A stretch of DNA of 64,000 bases from Acidobacteriota bacterium (GCA_027307115.1 DAHUXN010000007.1:1-64000); one strand, 5' to 3'; shown: positions 1-9,542, counted from the stretch's first letter. The notes: a model not told the origin generated them from the letters alone. Numbers and translations are program-made.

Positions 1-6
1 AAAAAC

Positions 7-1368
7 GTGCCTGACGCGCTTTTCCCGCGCAATTTTCTGAAGTCATACCCGGAAGCCGTGCGCGGACAGGGCTGTTTCATTCAAACGGCTGACGGCCGCA
101 AAATCCTCGACGCCTGCGGCGGCGCCGCCGTCGTCTCTGTCGGGCACGGCGTCAAATCCGTGGCTCGCGCTATGGCCGAACAAGCAAGTTCGCTCGCTTA
201 CGTACATTCCTCTCAGTTCACCACGCGCGCAGGCGCCGAACTTGCGCGCCGCATACTCGAGCTTGCGCCTCGCAACTTTCGCGAATCGCCCGACGGGCCC
301 GGCCGCGTCTTCTTCACATCCGGCGGTTCAGAAGCCACCGAAACAGCTCTTAAATTATGTCGCCAGTATTTCCTCGAGCGCGACGAGCCCGATCGCACCC
401 AATTTGTTTCTCGCTGGCAAAGCTATCACGGCAGCACACTTGGCGCGCTCGCTGTCTCCGGAAATGTCAAACGTCGTGCGCCGTTTGCGCCGCTGTTGCG
501 CGACTGGCCCCACATCGACCCGTGCTATTGCTTTCGTTGTCCTTTGAACCTGCATTATCCCGAGTGCGCCGTCGCGTGTGCCGCTGAACTCGATGATGCC
601 CTCGGCAAGAATTTTGCAAACCAGCCACACGATCGCATCGCGGCCTTTGTCGTTGAGCCCATCTCCGGCGCGACTCTCGGCGCGGTCACGCCTCCCACCG
701 AATACATGCCTCGCATCGCGGAAATATGCCGCCGCCACGAAATCCTTCTGATCGCCGACGAAGTGATGACCGGAATGGGCCGCACGGGCAAATCCTTTGC
801 CGTCGATCATTGGGGTGTCGCGCCCGATATCATTCTCCTCGGTAAAGGAATGGCGAGCGGCTATGCACCTCTCGGCGCGGTCATTGTCACGGGCCGCATT
901 GCGCGCACGATTGAAAAAGGCTCGGGGACGTTTCTCCACGGCTTCACCTACAGCGCACACCCCGTTTCCACCGCCGCTGGACTCGCCGTTCTCGACTACA
1001 TTGCCGACAACAATCTTTTCGCTCGCGTCGCCCCGGTCGGCGAAGAACTCCGGGCCACTCTCGAGCCTCTGAAGCAATCCCCCATCGTCGGAGACATTCG
1101 CGGCCTCGGCTTGCTCCTCGGTATCGAATTTGTGCGCGACGCCCGCACACGCGAGCCTTTTCCTGCCCACGTTGGCCTCGCCTCCCGAATTTACGATGCT
1201 GCTCTCGCTCGCGGCGTGCTCACATATCCCATTCAGGGCTGCGCCGACGGTACGCGCGGCGATCACATCCTCCTCGCGCCGCCATTCACCATTTCGGTTA
1301 GTGAAATTCATTTCCTCGCAGACACGCTGCGCAGCACAATAGAAGATGTCTCGAAGCAACTTGCTTAA
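7..1368 (+). CDS. Class III PLP-dependent aminotransferase
   Basis: This is a fold-type I aminotransferase of class III (the acetylornithine/GABA/omega-amino acid group), which moves an amino group between an amine donor and a 2-oxo acid in the cytoplasm. The N-terminal part has the substrate-loop motif GGAAVVSVGHG near residue 39 and the PLP-phosphate motif TSGGSEATE near residue 104. D251 in IADEVMTG should contact the pyridine nitrogen, and K280 in LLGKGMASG is the Schiff-base lysine. A cysteine-rich stretch (CYCFRCP followed by two more cysteines, about residues 177-195) sits before the large-domain core. The length of 453 residues is normal. The GTG start lies 7 bases into the window, so a start further upstream cannot be excluded. 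A P1-family peptidase follows on the same strand and may share its transcript. The exact substrate cannot be read from the sequence. Confidence 0.88.
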   Translation: MPDALFPRNFLKSYPEAVRGQGCFIQTADGRKILDACGGAAVVSVGHGVKSVARAMAEQASSLAYVHSSQFTTRAGAELARRILELAPRNFRESPDGPGRVFFTSGGSEATETALKLCRQYFLERDEPDRTQFVSRWQSYHGSTLGALAVSGNVKRRAPFAPLLRDWPHIDPCYCFRCPLNLHYPECAVACAAELDDALGKNFANQPHDRIAAFVVEPISGATLGAVTPPTEYMPRIAEICRRHEILLIADEVMTGMGRTGKSFAVDHWGVAPDIILLGKGMASGYAPLGAVIVTGRIARTIEKGSGTFLHGFTYSAHPVSTAAGLAVLDYIADNNLFARVAPVGEELRATLEPLKQSPIVGDIRGLGLLLGIEFVRDARTREPFPAHVGLASRIYDAALARGVLTYPIQGCADGTRGDHILLAPPFTISVSEIHFLADTLRSTIEDVSKQLA

Positions 1369-1437
1369 CTATAGACAGAGAGATTGAAGCACTTCTTATC
1401 GCCGCACGAAACACGCCTTCTAAAAGGAGAACATCTC

Positions 1438-2622
1438 ATGCGATTCGCGAAATCTTTACTGACGGCGGCATGTTTCATGGCATTCTCTTCCGCATGCCCC
1501 GCGCAGCAGAGTCAGCCTCGCGCACGCGACCTCGGCGTTCCGTTTGAGGGCACGCCAGGCCCCCTCGACGCCATCACAGACGTTTCCGGCGTCGAAGTGG
1601 GCTTCCAAACCCTTATTTCCGGGTCCGGCAAACTTGTCGTCGGTGAAGGACCCGTGCGCACCGGCGTGACCGCCGTTTTTCCACGCGGCAAAATCTCCAT
1701 CGACCCTGTTTTTGCGGGCTGGTTCACGGAAAACGGCAACGGCGAGATGACCGGTACAACCTGGGTTGAAGAGTCGGGCTTTCTCACAGGTCCCGTGCTC
1801 ATCACCAACACGCACAGTGTAGGCGTAGTGCGCGACGCCGTGATCGACTGGGAATTTCGCCACGGCTTCCAGGCTCCCACCGAAGACTGGTGGTCGTTGC
1901 CCGTCGTCGCCGAGACCTGGGATGGCTATTTGAACGACATCAATGGATTTCACGTAAAACCGGCGGATGCGTTTGCCGCCATGGATAATGCTCACGGCGG
2001 TTACGTCGAGGAGGGCAACGTCGGCGGCGGCACGGGAATGATTTGTTTTGAATTCAAAGGAGGGACTGGCACTGCCTCCCGCAAACTCTCCGACAAGCTC
2101 GGCGGCTACACAGTCGGCGTTCTCGTTCAATGCAATTTCGGCTCACGCCATCTGCTGCGCATCGCTGGAGCGCCGGTCGGCCGGGAAATACCTGGAACGC
2201 CGATCTGGTCGCTGCGCGGTCATCCGGCCGTCGAAGATCGCGGTTCCATCATCGTCGTCGTCGCCACCGATGCTCCGCTTCTCCCCACGCAACTCAAGCG
2301 CCTCGCCCGTCGCGTGACCCTCGGTCTCGGCCGGCTCGGCAGCATTTCTGGAGACGGCTCCGGTGACATTTTCATCGCCTTCTCCACGGCAAATCCCGGC
2401 GCGGGCCTCGCGCAAAAGCCCACTCAAATCACCATGATGCCCAACGATCACATGGACTCGCTCTTTGAAGCCACCGTTCAAGCCGTCGAAGAGGCCGTCG
2501 TCAACGCCATGGTCGGTGCAAAAACTATGACCGGCGTCGACAACCGCACCGTCGAGGCGCTCCCTCACGGTCGTCTCCGCGAAGTCTTGAAAAAATACAA
2601 TCGCCTGTCTTCAGTTCAATAG
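1438..2622 (+). CDS. P1 family (DmpA-like) aminopeptidase, exported
   Basis: This is a peptidase of family S58/P1, related to DmpA (L-aminopeptidase/D-Ala-esterase). These enzymes activate themselves by cleaving before a catalytic serine or threonine. The likely cleavage point is the Gly-Ser pair in DRGSIIVVVATDAPLL, giving nucleophile S270. The segment TNTHSVGVVRDAV and the glycine-rich GNVGGGTGM are also typical. The ATG at 1438 is preferred because AAAGGAG lies 8 bases upstream and because it begins a clean signal peptide (MRFAKSLL, hydrophobic core, then ACPAQ). A TTG at 1384 in the same frame lacks these features. The mature enzyme should be periplasmic or outside the cell. It lies 69 bases after the aminotransferase, on the same strand. 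Natural substrates of the family are poorly known: small peptides, beta-peptides or D-amino-acid amides. Confidence 0.9.
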   Translation: MRFAKSLLTAACFMAFSSACPAQQSQPRARDLGVPFEGTPGPLDAITDVSGVEVGFQTLISGSGKLVVGEGPVRTGVTAVFPRGKISIDPVFAGWFTENGNGEMTGTTWVEESGFLTGPVLITNTHSVGVVRDAVIDWEFRHGFQAPTEDWWSLPVVAETWDGYLNDINGFHVKPADAFAAMDNAHGGYVEEGNVGGGTGMICFEFKGGTGTASRKLSDKLGGYTVGVLVQCNFGSRHLLRIAGAPVGREIPGTPIWSLRGHPAVEDRGSIIVVVATDAPLLPTQLKRLARRVTLGLGRLGSISGDGSGDIFIAFSTANPGAGLAQKPTQITMMPNDHMDSLFEATVQAVEEAVVNAMVGAKTMTGVDNRTVEALPHGRLREVLKKYNRLSSVQ

Positions 2623-2656
2623 AGAAAACCGCTGGTTTGATGGAGGGGACAGGTCG

Positions 2657-3694
2657 TTACGTCTGCGTCGCTCGCGCTTCACTCGGCAACCGGCTCATTT
2701 GCTCGCGCATGGACCGCATCGACAGCCCGCTGCGAATCACCGCGTAAAATCCCAGGAACAGGAATGGCAGCACCGCCAGCATCACGAAGGCAAACATCGA
2801 AAACCCCGTCGCCGTTGTTTTGTCCACAACCGCGAAAATACTCAATCCGAGCACGCAAAAAAATTGATATGGACCCACATTCGCCGGCGCATTCGGCAGC
2901 GAGACGCCCAGGTTGATCACCAGCAGCACGACCACAGCCGCTAGGAACGGCAGCCCTATCCCGTAGGACCTCATCATCGCCCATAGCGCGAGGGCCTGGC
3001 AAAATGGCATGAGCAAGGACGCGAATACCGTGGGATAAAAACTCGGCGACGTCCCCATCGTGTGCAAGCCAATCAGCGCGGACATCAGCTTCCCGGGAAC
3101 GCGCCTTCCTCCGGACATCCGCCGCGGGTCACCGCCAAAGCGAAGTTCAATGTAAAGAATCATCGCGATGAAGAGCCCCAGCAGCGCCAGCGTCGCTATA
3201 CCCAGCGCGCTGGCGGCGTGCCGGAAGCGGATGGGCGCCGGCACGATCAGCAACATCACTCCTAAACCTGCGGTCGTCACCACCAAGTCGATCAGTCTCT
3301 CGACCAGCACAGAACCCACTACGGTTCCCAAGCCGATGTCCTCGTCCTTCGACACCAGATAGGCGCGCAATAGCTCGCCAGGCCGCAACGGGAAAATCAA
3401 GTTCGCAAACAGTCCTGCGAATACCGCGCGAGTCGCGTCCCGCATCTTCACGCGTCCGAACGGCACCAGCAGCAGCTTCCAGCGCAGCGCCTGCACAACG
3501 TAACTTGCAACGTCGAACGAGATTCCCAAAACCGCCCATCGCCAGCTCACGTCTGCCAGCTGTTCGATCGCCCGTCTCACGTGGAAACCGTGCAGAACGT
3601 AAACCAGGCAAGCCGCCGAAATGGCGTACCCGAACCATATATATGCTCGCGATCGCGAACTGCGTCCTGCGGGTGCTGCGGCGGTTGTGTTCAA
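2657..3694 (-). CDS. Flippase-like integral membrane protein (LPG synthase TM / UPF0104 family)
   Basis: This polytopic inner-membrane protein of about 345 residues has some eight hydrophobic segments. It matches the lysylphosphatidylglycerol synthase transmembrane region (UPF0104, flippase-like) family. Supporting motifs are LFANLIFPLRPGELLRAYL near residue 95, the GTVVGSVLVERLIDLVV segment, and VINLGVSLPNAPANVGPYQ in the C-terminal half. Members either move lipids across the membrane or are fused to aminoacyl-lipid synthases. No soluble synthase domain is present, so a transport or flipping role is more likely. The start is a TTG at 3692-3694 with GAGAAG a few bases upstream, and it is uncertain by a few codons. 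The gene converges on the P1 peptidase with a 34-base gap. Its C-terminal tail is basic. Confidence 0.8.
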   Translation of the reverse strand: MNTTAAAPAGRSSRSRAYIWFGYAISAACLVYVLHGFHVRRAIEQLADVSWRWAVLGISFDVASYVVQALRWKLLLVPFGRVKMRDATRAVFAGLFANLIFPLRPGELLRAYLVSKDEDIGLGTVVGSVLVERLIDLVVTTAGLGVMLLIVPAPIRFRHAASALGIATLALLGLFIAMILYIELRFGGDPRRMSGGRRVPGKLMSALIGLHTMGTSPSFYPTVFASLLMPFCQALALWAMMRSYGIGLPFLAAVVVLLVINLGVSLPNAPANVGPYQFFCVLGLSIFAVVDKTTATGFSMFAFVMLAVLPFLFLGFYAVIRSGLSMRSMREQMSRLPSEARATQT

Positions 3695-4071
3695 CGCGAG
3701 TCTTCTCGATTCGTCATGGAATCAATTCGCAGCAGAATAGTGAAAACCACTCCGGCAACGCACTGGCTTACGCCACGCCGCATCTCTTTATCCCGTTATA
3801 TCTGTACACAACGAGCCTCGTGCCCAACATGAACAGCCATCGTTTTTCTTTGACCACGCCCCAGCAAAACTGCTACAGCCTACTGTAACGTCCCCGCAGA
3901 GGCAATCCCGTCCGCATCCCGATGCAAGAATCCCCTTGTGCCCTCGATCCCTCCTGCTTATCTGACTGTCCCGAAGCTCAGCATGCTGCCGGGTTAACAT
4001 GCGGCTCGAGCTTAAGATCGGTTGGCGCACCTCCCAAATGCCACAATTTCACTCAAGCGCACTTTTGAGAT
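3695..4071. other. Divergent intergenic region
   Basis: This 377-base region separates the flippase-like gene from the FG-GAP gene, which point away from each other. I found no convincing protein gene in it: the frames that stay open are cysteine-rich, lack ribosome sites and have atypical codon use. The right-hand end holds a candidate sigma-70 promoter and half of a long inverted repeat, listed separately. Confidence 0.6.
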
Positions 4072-4076
4072 ATGAT
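4048..4076 (+). promoter_or_regulatory. Candidate sigma-70 promoter of the FG-GAP gene
   Basis: TTCACT at 4048-4053 and TATGAT at 4071-4076 are separated by exactly 17 bases and match the -35/-10 consensus at 4/6 and 5/6 positions. The -10 element contains the ATG at 4072. If the promoter is real, transcription starts near 4083 and translation must begin downstream, for example at the GTG at 4093. Confidence 0.45.
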
Positions 4077-4093
4077 TCTCCCAAGTGCGCTTG
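4054..4093. repeat. Perfect 11-bp inverted repeat around the -10 / start codon
   Basis: CAAGCGCACTT (4054-4064) and AAGTGCGCTTG (4083-4093) are perfect reverse complements with an 18-base spacer. CTC and GAG extend the arms with one unpaired base. The half-sites are about 29 bp apart centre to centre, close to three helical turns, and flank the candidate -10 element. This fits either an operator dyad or an RNA hairpin that would enclose the ATG at 4072. Confidence 0.7.
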
Positions 4094-5295
4094 TGAGAAC
4101 TGCATTCTTTACCATGAGCCTCGCGACGGCGCTCCTCGCCGCCCTTGCCATAGCTGCATCGCGCCTTCCTTCAGGCACACCCGCAGCTGACGGCTTCAAT
4201 CGAATCGTTATCCCCGTCGGAAAAGGGCCGGGCTCAATCGCCATTGCGGACGTAAACCACGATGGCAAGCCCGACATCATCGTCGCCAATACCGCCGATG
4301 AAACCGTCAGCGTCCTTCTGGGCGATGGCAAAGGACACTTCACGCCCGCTCCCGGCTCTCCATTCCCATGCGGCAAGGGCCCTAACGACATCGCCGTGGC
4401 GGACATGAACGGTGACGGCAATGCCGACCTTGTGATCGCAAACACGGGAACGCCTTATCTGACCATTCTGCTCGGCGATGGCAAGGGAGGTTTCAAGCCT
4501 TCGCCGCATTCTCCTTTCGCCACCACGTCCTATCCGCACGTTCACGGCGTGGCTGTAGCAGATTTCATAGGCGATGGCAAGCTTGCCGCCGTCACGGATA
4601 GCTGGGGACACGATCAGATATTGCTGATTCCCGGCGACGGCAAGGGCAACCTCATTTTGCCGGGAAAATCCTTCAACACCGGCAAACGCCCCTATGAGCG
4701 TCTTCGCTCTGCGGATTTCAATCGAGATGGAAAGCCCGACGTTGTTACTACCGACCTGGACATCAATGCTGTCACGATTTTACTCGGCGATGGCCGAGGC
4801 GGTTTCCGCGAAGCACCTGGCTCGCCATTCCCCGCCGGAGTCTTCCCGTGGGGTGCAGCGGTTGACGATATAAATCGTGACGGCAATCTCGATCTGGTCG
4901 TCATTCCTTACGACCGCGACATCACTGACCCGAAGCGGCTGGGCGTCACGATCCTTTTGGGCGATGGCCAAGGTCACTTCACGACTATGCGCGGTTCGCC
5001 TTTTTCTCTCGCCGGCTGCCGCGGCCCCGACCGTGTCGCAACTGGCGACCTCAACGGAGACGGATTCCGCGACATCGTCGTTTCCTGCGCGCAAAATAAC
5101 AAACTGATGCTGTACATGGGCTCGAAGGGCGGTTCGTTCCAGATTTCCACGCAGAATGTTCAGACCGGCTGGTCCGGCCTTGCCCTCGCCGACCTCAATG
5201 GCGACGGCAAAGACGACATTGTCGTATCAAACGCTGTCTCGGAAAACGAACCCCAGCCCGCCTTCGGCTCCATCACCATCTTCTTCAGTAAGTAA
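4072..5295 (+). CDS. Secreted FG-GAP/VCBS repeat protein
   Basis: This is an exported protein built almost entirely of FG-GAP/VCBS repeats, which fold as beta-propeller blades and usually bind calcium. Repeated units read like IADVNHDGKPDIIVAN followed by VSVLLGDGKGHF. About seven occur from residue 55 to the C-terminus, each with a DxNxDGxxD calcium-type loop. An N-terminal hydrophobic stretch (about residues 10-30) looks like a signal peptide. The ATG at 4072 is the first in-frame ATG, but it lies inside a candidate -10 box and inside the loop of an 11-bp inverted repeat. The GTG at 4093 gives a tidier signal peptide with Arg at position 2, and an ATG at 4114 is also possible. None has a strong ribosome site. 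No catalytic domain is visible, so the role is probably binding or structural. Confidence 0.82.
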   Translation: MILPSALVRTAFFTMSLATALLAALAIAASRLPSGTPAADGFNRIVIPVGKGPGSIAIADVNHDGKPDIIVANTADETVSVLLGDGKGHFTPAPGSPFPCGKGPNDIAVADMNGDGNADLVIANTGTPYLTILLGDGKGGFKPSPHSPFATTSYPHVHGVAVADFIGDGKLAAVTDSWGHDQILLIPGDGKGNLILPGKSFNTGKRPYERLRSADFNRDGKPDVVTTDLDINAVTILLGDGRGGFREAPGSPFPAGVFPWGAAVDDINRDGNLDLVVIPYDRDITDPKRLGVTILLGDGQGHFTTMRGSPFSLAGCRGPDRVATGDLNGDGFRDIVVSCAQNNKLMLYMGSKGGSFQISTQNVQTGWSGLALADLNGDGKDDIVVSNAVSENEPQPAFGSITIFFSK

Positions 5296-5470
5296 TCCCT
5301 GACCGCGATGTGACGTAAGCGACGTGGCCCAGCCACGACACAGTCGCGTCTCGCTGGCCGCACATGAAGATCTGTGGCACACTCGAAGTTCGGAAAGCAC
5401 GGCAGGTTTTGCGCATCGCACCTGTCGCAATCGAAATCCCCGAAATGAAATAGTCTGGCGAAAACTGAAT

Positions 5471-7285
5471 ATGGATCCGCAGCTCATCCGCAATTTTTGC
5501 ATCATCGCGCACATCGACCACGGCAAATCCACCCTGGCCGATCGGTTGCTCGAATTGACCGGCGCGCTATCCCAGCGCGAAATGACCGCGCAGGTCTTGG
5601 ACTCCATGGACCTCGAGCGCGAACGCGGCATCACCATCAAGGCCAAGAGCATTCGCCTGCATTACGCCGCCCGCGACGGCAAAGAATATCGCCTGAATCT
5701 CATCGACACGCCAGGTCACGTGGATTTCTCCTACGAAGTTTCCCGCGCCCTTTCCGCTTGCGAAGGAGCGCTCCTGGTCGTCGATGCCAGCCAGGGCGTC
5801 GAAGCGCAAACCGTCGCGAATGCCTTCCTCGCTTCGCGCAACAATCTTTTCGTTATTCCGGTGATCAATAAAATTGACTTGCCGGCCGCGGAGCCGGATC
5901 GCGTCAAGGAGCAAATCGAAAACGTCCTCGCCATTCCTGCCGCCGACGCTTTGCTGATCAGCGCGAAAAGCGGCATCGGCGTCGCCGAAGTTTTGGAAGC
6001 GGTCGTGGCGCGCATTCCGGCGCCGACCGGCTCTGCCGACGCGCCTCTCCGCGCCTTGATTTTCGATTCGTGGTTCGATTCCTTTCGCGGCGCAGTAGTT
6101 CTTGTCCGCGTCATGGAAGGCCGCATCGCGCCCCGAATGAAAATCCGCCTCTGCGCGATGGACCAAGTTTACGAAGTCGAAGCCCTGGGCGTGTTGACAC
6201 CCAAACCGATTGTTCTCGATGAACTCGCCGCGGGCGATGTCGGCTTCATCGTCGCCAATATCAAGCGCGTAGCCGATGCGCGCGTTGGCGACACCATCGT
6301 TGAAGCCGACCGCCCTGCCGCGCCGCTTCCCGGCTTCGAAGCTATCAAGCCGATGGTTTTTGCGGGACTCTATCCGGTGAATGCGAGCGATTACGAGCTT
6401 CTGCGCGACGCGCTTGGCAAACTTCAGCTCAATGACGCCGCGTTTTTCTACGAGCCGGAAAATTCCGCCGCGCTTGGCTTCGGTTTCCGCTGCGGTTTTC
6501 TGGGCCTGCTCCACATGGAAATTGTGCAGGAGCGTCTCGAACGCGAATTCGGCATCGCCCTCATCACCACCGCGCCTAGCGTCCGCTATCGCATTACGAC
6601 CACAGCAAATGAAACCATCGAAGTCGATAATCCAACCAAGTTCCCTCCGCCCGCGCAAATCGCGCGCATCGAGGAGCCTATCCTCACCGCCATGATTATC
6701 ACTTCGGATGACTCCGTCGGCGCGATTTTGGCCCTTTGCGAGGAAAAGCGCGGCACCCAGAAGAATTTCGAGTATCTATCGCCGACGCGCGTCATGCTCA
6801 CGTACGAAATGCCGCTGAATGAAATTGTTCTCGATTTCTACGACCGTCTCAAGAGCGTCTCCCGCGGCTACGCTTCGCTCGATTATCATCTCGCGGGCTA
6901 TCGCGAAGCCGATTTGGTGAAACTCGATGTGCTCGTTGGTGGCGAACCCGTCGACGCGCTCACGCTTATCTGCCATCGCGAACAATCCTATGAACGCGGA
7001 CGCGAACTCGTCACGCGCCTGCGGAAATTAATTCCGCGCCAGCAATTCGAAGTTCCCATTCAAGCCGCCATCGGCAGCCGCGTTATTTCGCGCGAAACCA
7101 TCAGCGCCCTGCGCAAAAATGTTCTCGCCAAATGCTACGGCGGTGACATTTCCCGCAAACGCAAACTCCTCGAACGCCAAAAAGAAGGCAAAAAGCGCAT
7201 GAAGCGCGTCGGCAAAGTCGATATCCCCCAGGAAGCTTTCCTCGCCGTCCTGAAAGTCGCCGCCGGCTCCGACTCCGAGGACTAA
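5471..7285 (+). CDS. lepA: Elongation factor 4 (LepA)
   Basis: LepA/EF4 is a ribosome-associated GTPase that affects elongation and initiation under stress. The G1 motif AHIDHGKST is at residues 13-21, DTPGH follows in G3, and NKID forms G4. The EF-G-like domains II, III and V are followed by the LepA-specific C-terminal domain with [18 protein letters not shown], the signature that separates it from EF-G. The ATG at 5471 gives 604 residues, the normal length. The frame is open about 150 bases further upstream, but that extension is not conserved-looking. The gene converges on xseA with a 27-base gap. A codon-biased, intact frame suggests a functional gene. Confidence 0.98.
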   Translation: MDPQLIRNFCIIAHIDHGKSTLADRLLELTGALSQREMTAQVLDSMDLERERGITIKAKSIRLHYAARDGKEYRLNLIDTPGHVDFSYEVSRALSACEGALLVVDASQGVEAQTVANAFLASRNNLFVIPVINKIDLPAAEPDRVKEQIENVLAIPAADALLISAKSGIGVAEVLEAVVARIPAPTGSADAPLRALIFDSWFDSFRGAVVLVRVMEGRIAPRMKIRLCAMDQVYEVEALGVLTPKPIVLDELAAGDVGFIVANIKRVADARVGDTIVEADRPAAPLPGFEAIKPMVFAGLYPVNASDYELLRDALGKLQLNDAAFFYEPENSAALGFGFRCGFLGLLHMEIVQERLEREFGIALITTAPSVRYRITTTANETIEVDNPTKFPPPAQIARIEEPILTAMIITSDDSVGAILALCEEKRGTQKNFEYLSPTRVMLTYEMPLNEIVLDFYDRLKSVSRGYASLDYHLAGYREADLVKLDVLVGGEPVDALTLICHREQSYERGRELVTRLRKLIPRQQFEVPIQAAIGSRVISRETISALRKNVLAKCYGGDISRKRKLLERQKEGKKRMKRVGKVDIPQEAFLAVLKVAAGSDSED

Positions 7286-7312
7286 TTTTCCGTGCGTGCG
7301 GGTCAAGAAAAC

Positions 7313-8857
7313 TCATTGCTCCTTTTCCTCACGAACATCTCCCTGGTCGCCGACATTTCTCTTTGTCCGCACCGTCGCGCCAATTTCCCCGCGCGCCACC
7401 CGCACGGCAATTTCGTCGCCCTCGACAACCTGTTCCGCCGAACGCAACACTCGCCCGTTGGCGTCATACGCGATCGCATATCCGCGTTCAAGCAATTGAA
7501 ATGGGCTGCGCTCTTCGAGCCGCACCGTGGCCGCTTCGAATTTTCTGCGCGTCGCAACCAAATACCGTCGTGCGTGCGCGGCAAATTCACTCGCATCGCG
7601 TTCGAGCCTTCGCCGTAGCTGGCTAACGCGCGCCCGCAAATCGAGCGACGCAATGCGCACCTGCACGGACGCATATCGCCGTCGCTTCCGTGTCACTGCG
7701 CGTTCGAGCGCCGCACTCAATTCCCCGCTTCTCCGCTCCACGCGAATTCGCAGCATGCCAACTCGTCCGCGCAAATCAAACAATCCCATCCGCGCGCTCG
7801 CCATCTTCATGCGCTGACGCGCTACATCTAGCCGGCCGCGCAATCCCGTTGCCAACGCCGCATTCATATCATCCAGTCGCTGCCGGCTGCGTCGAACCAA
7901 ATCCTCCGGGCGGCGAAACGCGCGGTGCGACGCAAGATCCCGCAGCCGGTGCCGCCTCTCGAGAAATAAATAACGCATCCGCTGCACAAGCCGCCGCGAG
8001 CAGTCCGCGATGTGCTTTTCGAATTCCGCGCGTGTGCGGACCACAATTTCCGCGGCCGCCGAGGGCGTTGGCGCGCGCACGTCCGCGGCGAAATCCGCGA
8101 TGGTCGTATCTGTTTCGTGTCCGATGCCCGTGATGACGGGAATTTCCGAAGCGGCAATCGCGCGCACGACAATTTCCTCGTTGAACGCCCACAAATCCTC
8201 GAACGACCCGCCCCCGCGCGCCACGATCATCACGTCCACCAGCGTGGCGCGATTGAAGTGGCGGATCGCGCGAACAATTTCCTCCGCCGCGCCTTCGCCC
8301 TGCACTTTCACCGGATATAACACCACATGCAAATTCGGGAACCGCCGCCGAAGCACGCGCAAGATGTCGCGTATCGCCGCGCCTTGCGATGACGACACAA
8401 TCCCGATGCGTCGCGGCAACGCCGGCAACGCCTTCTTGCGTTCTGCATCAAAAAGCCCCTCGGCCGCAAGCTTCTTCTTTAGCTGCTCGAACGCAAGTTG
8501 CAGCGCCCCCAATCCCACAGGCTCGATATGCGAAACGTAAATCTGATATTCACCGCGCGGCTCATACACGCTGACCGAGCCGCGCACGGTGACGTGCAGT
8601 CCATCCTCCGGTCGGAATTTCAGTCCGCGCACTTGGTCGCGAAAGCATACGCAGCGGATTTGTGACTTCTCGTCCTTCAGCGTGAAGTACAAATGCCCCG
8701 ATTGCGCTGCGCGAAAATTTGAAACTTCCCCTTCGACCCACAAGTCTGGAAATTCTTCGTCGAGCAAATCGCGAATGCGCAGATTCAGCTCGCTCACGCG
8801 CCAGACGTGTTTTTCGGGAATCAGATTCAGCGAAAATTGAGTCATTTTGCGTTTCAT
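7313..8857 (-). CDS. xseA: Exodeoxyribonuclease VII large subunit
   Basis: XseA is the catalytic large subunit of exonuclease VII, which degrades single-stranded DNA from either end and takes part in mismatch and recombination repair. The N-terminal OB-fold (about residues 8-105) includes VWVEGEVSNF-type and HLYFTLKDE motifs. The catalytic core contains GAAIRDILRVLRRRFP, ARGGGSFEDLWAFNEE and ITGIGHETDTTIADFAAD. A long basic, probably coiled-coil region fills residues about 290-430, and the ending ERGYAIAYDANG is typical. Two ATGs (8857 and 8845) are possible. I use 8857 because it lies 8 bases after the stop of the upstream DUF2905 gene. The small-subunit gene xseB, often next to xseA, is not adjacent and was not found in the window. 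Confidence 0.96.
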   Translation of the reverse strand: MKRKMTQFSLNLIPEKHVWRVSELNLRIRDLLDEEFPDLWVEGEVSNFRAAQSGHLYFTLKDEKSQIRCVCFRDQVRGLKFRPEDGLHVTVRGSVSVYEPRGEYQIYVSHIEPVGLGALQLAFEQLKKKLAAEGLFDAERKKALPALPRRIGIVSSSQGAAIRDILRVLRRRFPNLHVVLYPVKVQGEGAAEEIVRAIRHFNRATLVDVMIVARGGGSFEDLWAFNEEIVVRAIAASEIPVITGIGHETDTTIADFAADVRAPTPSAAAEIVVRTRAEFEKHIADCSRRLVQRMRYLFLERRHRLRDLASHRAFRRPEDLVRRSRQRLDDMNAALATGLRGRLDVARQRMKMASARMGLFDLRGRVGMLRIRVERRSGELSAALERAVTRKRRRYASVQVRIASLDLRARVSQLRRRLERDASEFAAHARRYLVATRRKFEAATVRLEERSPFQLLERGYAIAYDANGRVLRSAEQVVEGDEIAVRVARGEIGATVRTKRNVGDQGDVREEKEQ

Positions 8858-8864
8858 CACGCGC

Positions 8865-9098
8865 TCATTTGCGGAACGAGCCAAAAATCCAAAACAGCAG
8901 CGTCAACACAATGCTGACGACGATGCACGTTACGATTGGAAAATAAAATGTGGTGTGCCGGCCGTGATAGGAAATGTCTCCCGGCAAGCGGCCAATGCGA
9001 AACGGAAGTTTGCCCGCGCGGAGCAGAAGCGCGCCAATTACGGCAATCGCCAGCCCGAAGATCAGCAGCCCTTTGCCCAATTCGCGCGCGGGGTCCAT
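8865..9098 (-). CDS. DUF2905 small membrane protein
   Basis: This 77-residue membrane protein has two predicted transmembrane helices (about residues 8-26 and 50-72), separated by a short loop with GKLPFRIGRLPGDI. That loop pattern, and the start MDPARELGKGL, are characteristic of the DUF2905 family, which is widespread and of unknown function. It sits in a minus-strand operon: ndk ends 24 bases upstream and xseA starts 7 bases downstream. The ATG at 9098 is the only sensible start. Function beyond an inner-membrane location cannot be inferred. Confidence 0.85.
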   Translation of the reverse strand: MDPARELGKGLLIFGLAIAVIGALLLRAGKLPFRIGRLPGDISYHGRHTTFYFPIVTCIVVSIVLTLLFWIFGSFRK

Positions 9099-9122
9099 GA
9101 TGCATTCTCGCCATTCATTCCA

Positions 9123-9542
9123 TCAAATCAATTCCAGGCCGGAGAAAAAATATCCAATTTCGAATCGCGCGGTTTCCGCCGCGTCGGAGCCGTGCGTGCA
9201 ATTATTCTGTATGCTGGCGCCGAGGGCATTGCGAATCGTGCCGGGCGCGGCCTTGGCGGGATCGGTGGCGCCCATCGCCTCGCGCCAGCGCGCGATCGCG
9301 CCTTCCGCTTCAAGTGCCATCACCACCACTTTGCCCGAACTCATAAATTCCGTCAGATCCTTGAAAAATGGCCGTTCGCGATGGACGGCGTAAAATCCCT
9401 CCGCCTCGCTCTTGGTCAGCCGCACCGATTTAATCGCGACGATCAGAAATTTAGCCTCGTGAATCCGTTTCAGAATTTCGCCCGACAGGCCGCGGCCCAC
9501 TGCATCGGGCTTGATAATTGCCAAAGTTCGCTCGATTGCCAA
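9123..9542 (-). CDS. ndk: Nucleoside diphosphate kinase
   Basis: Ndk transfers the gamma phosphate from ATP to nucleoside diphosphates through a phosphohistidine intermediate, and so keeps NTP and dNTP pools balanced. The 139-residue length is standard. The N-terminus [12 protein letters not shown] is the family signature, and the active-site histidine is H117 in the motif NNCTHGSD. The start is a TTG at 9540-9542, backed by a strong purine-rich site (GAGGGGG) about 6 bases upstream. No in-frame ATG precedes it. It lies 33 bases after sucD and is presumably co-transcribed with it. GTP or ATP made by succinyl-CoA synthetase is a natural phosphate source for this enzyme. Confidence 0.97.
   Translation of the reverse strand: MAIERTLAIIKPDAVGRGLSGEILKRIHEAKFLIVAIKSVRLTKSEAEGFYAVHRERPFFKDLTEFMSSGKVVVMALEAEGAIARWREAMGATDPAKAAPGTIRNALGASIQNNCTHGSDAAETARFEIGYFFSGLELI

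Noticed and set aside
355-1359. Minus-strand open frame of about 330 codons inside the aminotransferase gene
   Set aside because: It is antisense to a fully convincing class III aminotransferase, and its composition is that of a reverse shadow with no domain.
3788-4030. Minus-strand 80-codon cysteine-rich frame
   Set aside because: It has no ribosome site and an odd composition, and it lies in a divergent promoter region. Treated as non-coding.
5567-6658. Minus-strand open frame of about 360 codons over lepA
   Set aside because: It is antisense to lepA, whose motifs are all in place, so it is a mirror of codon bias.
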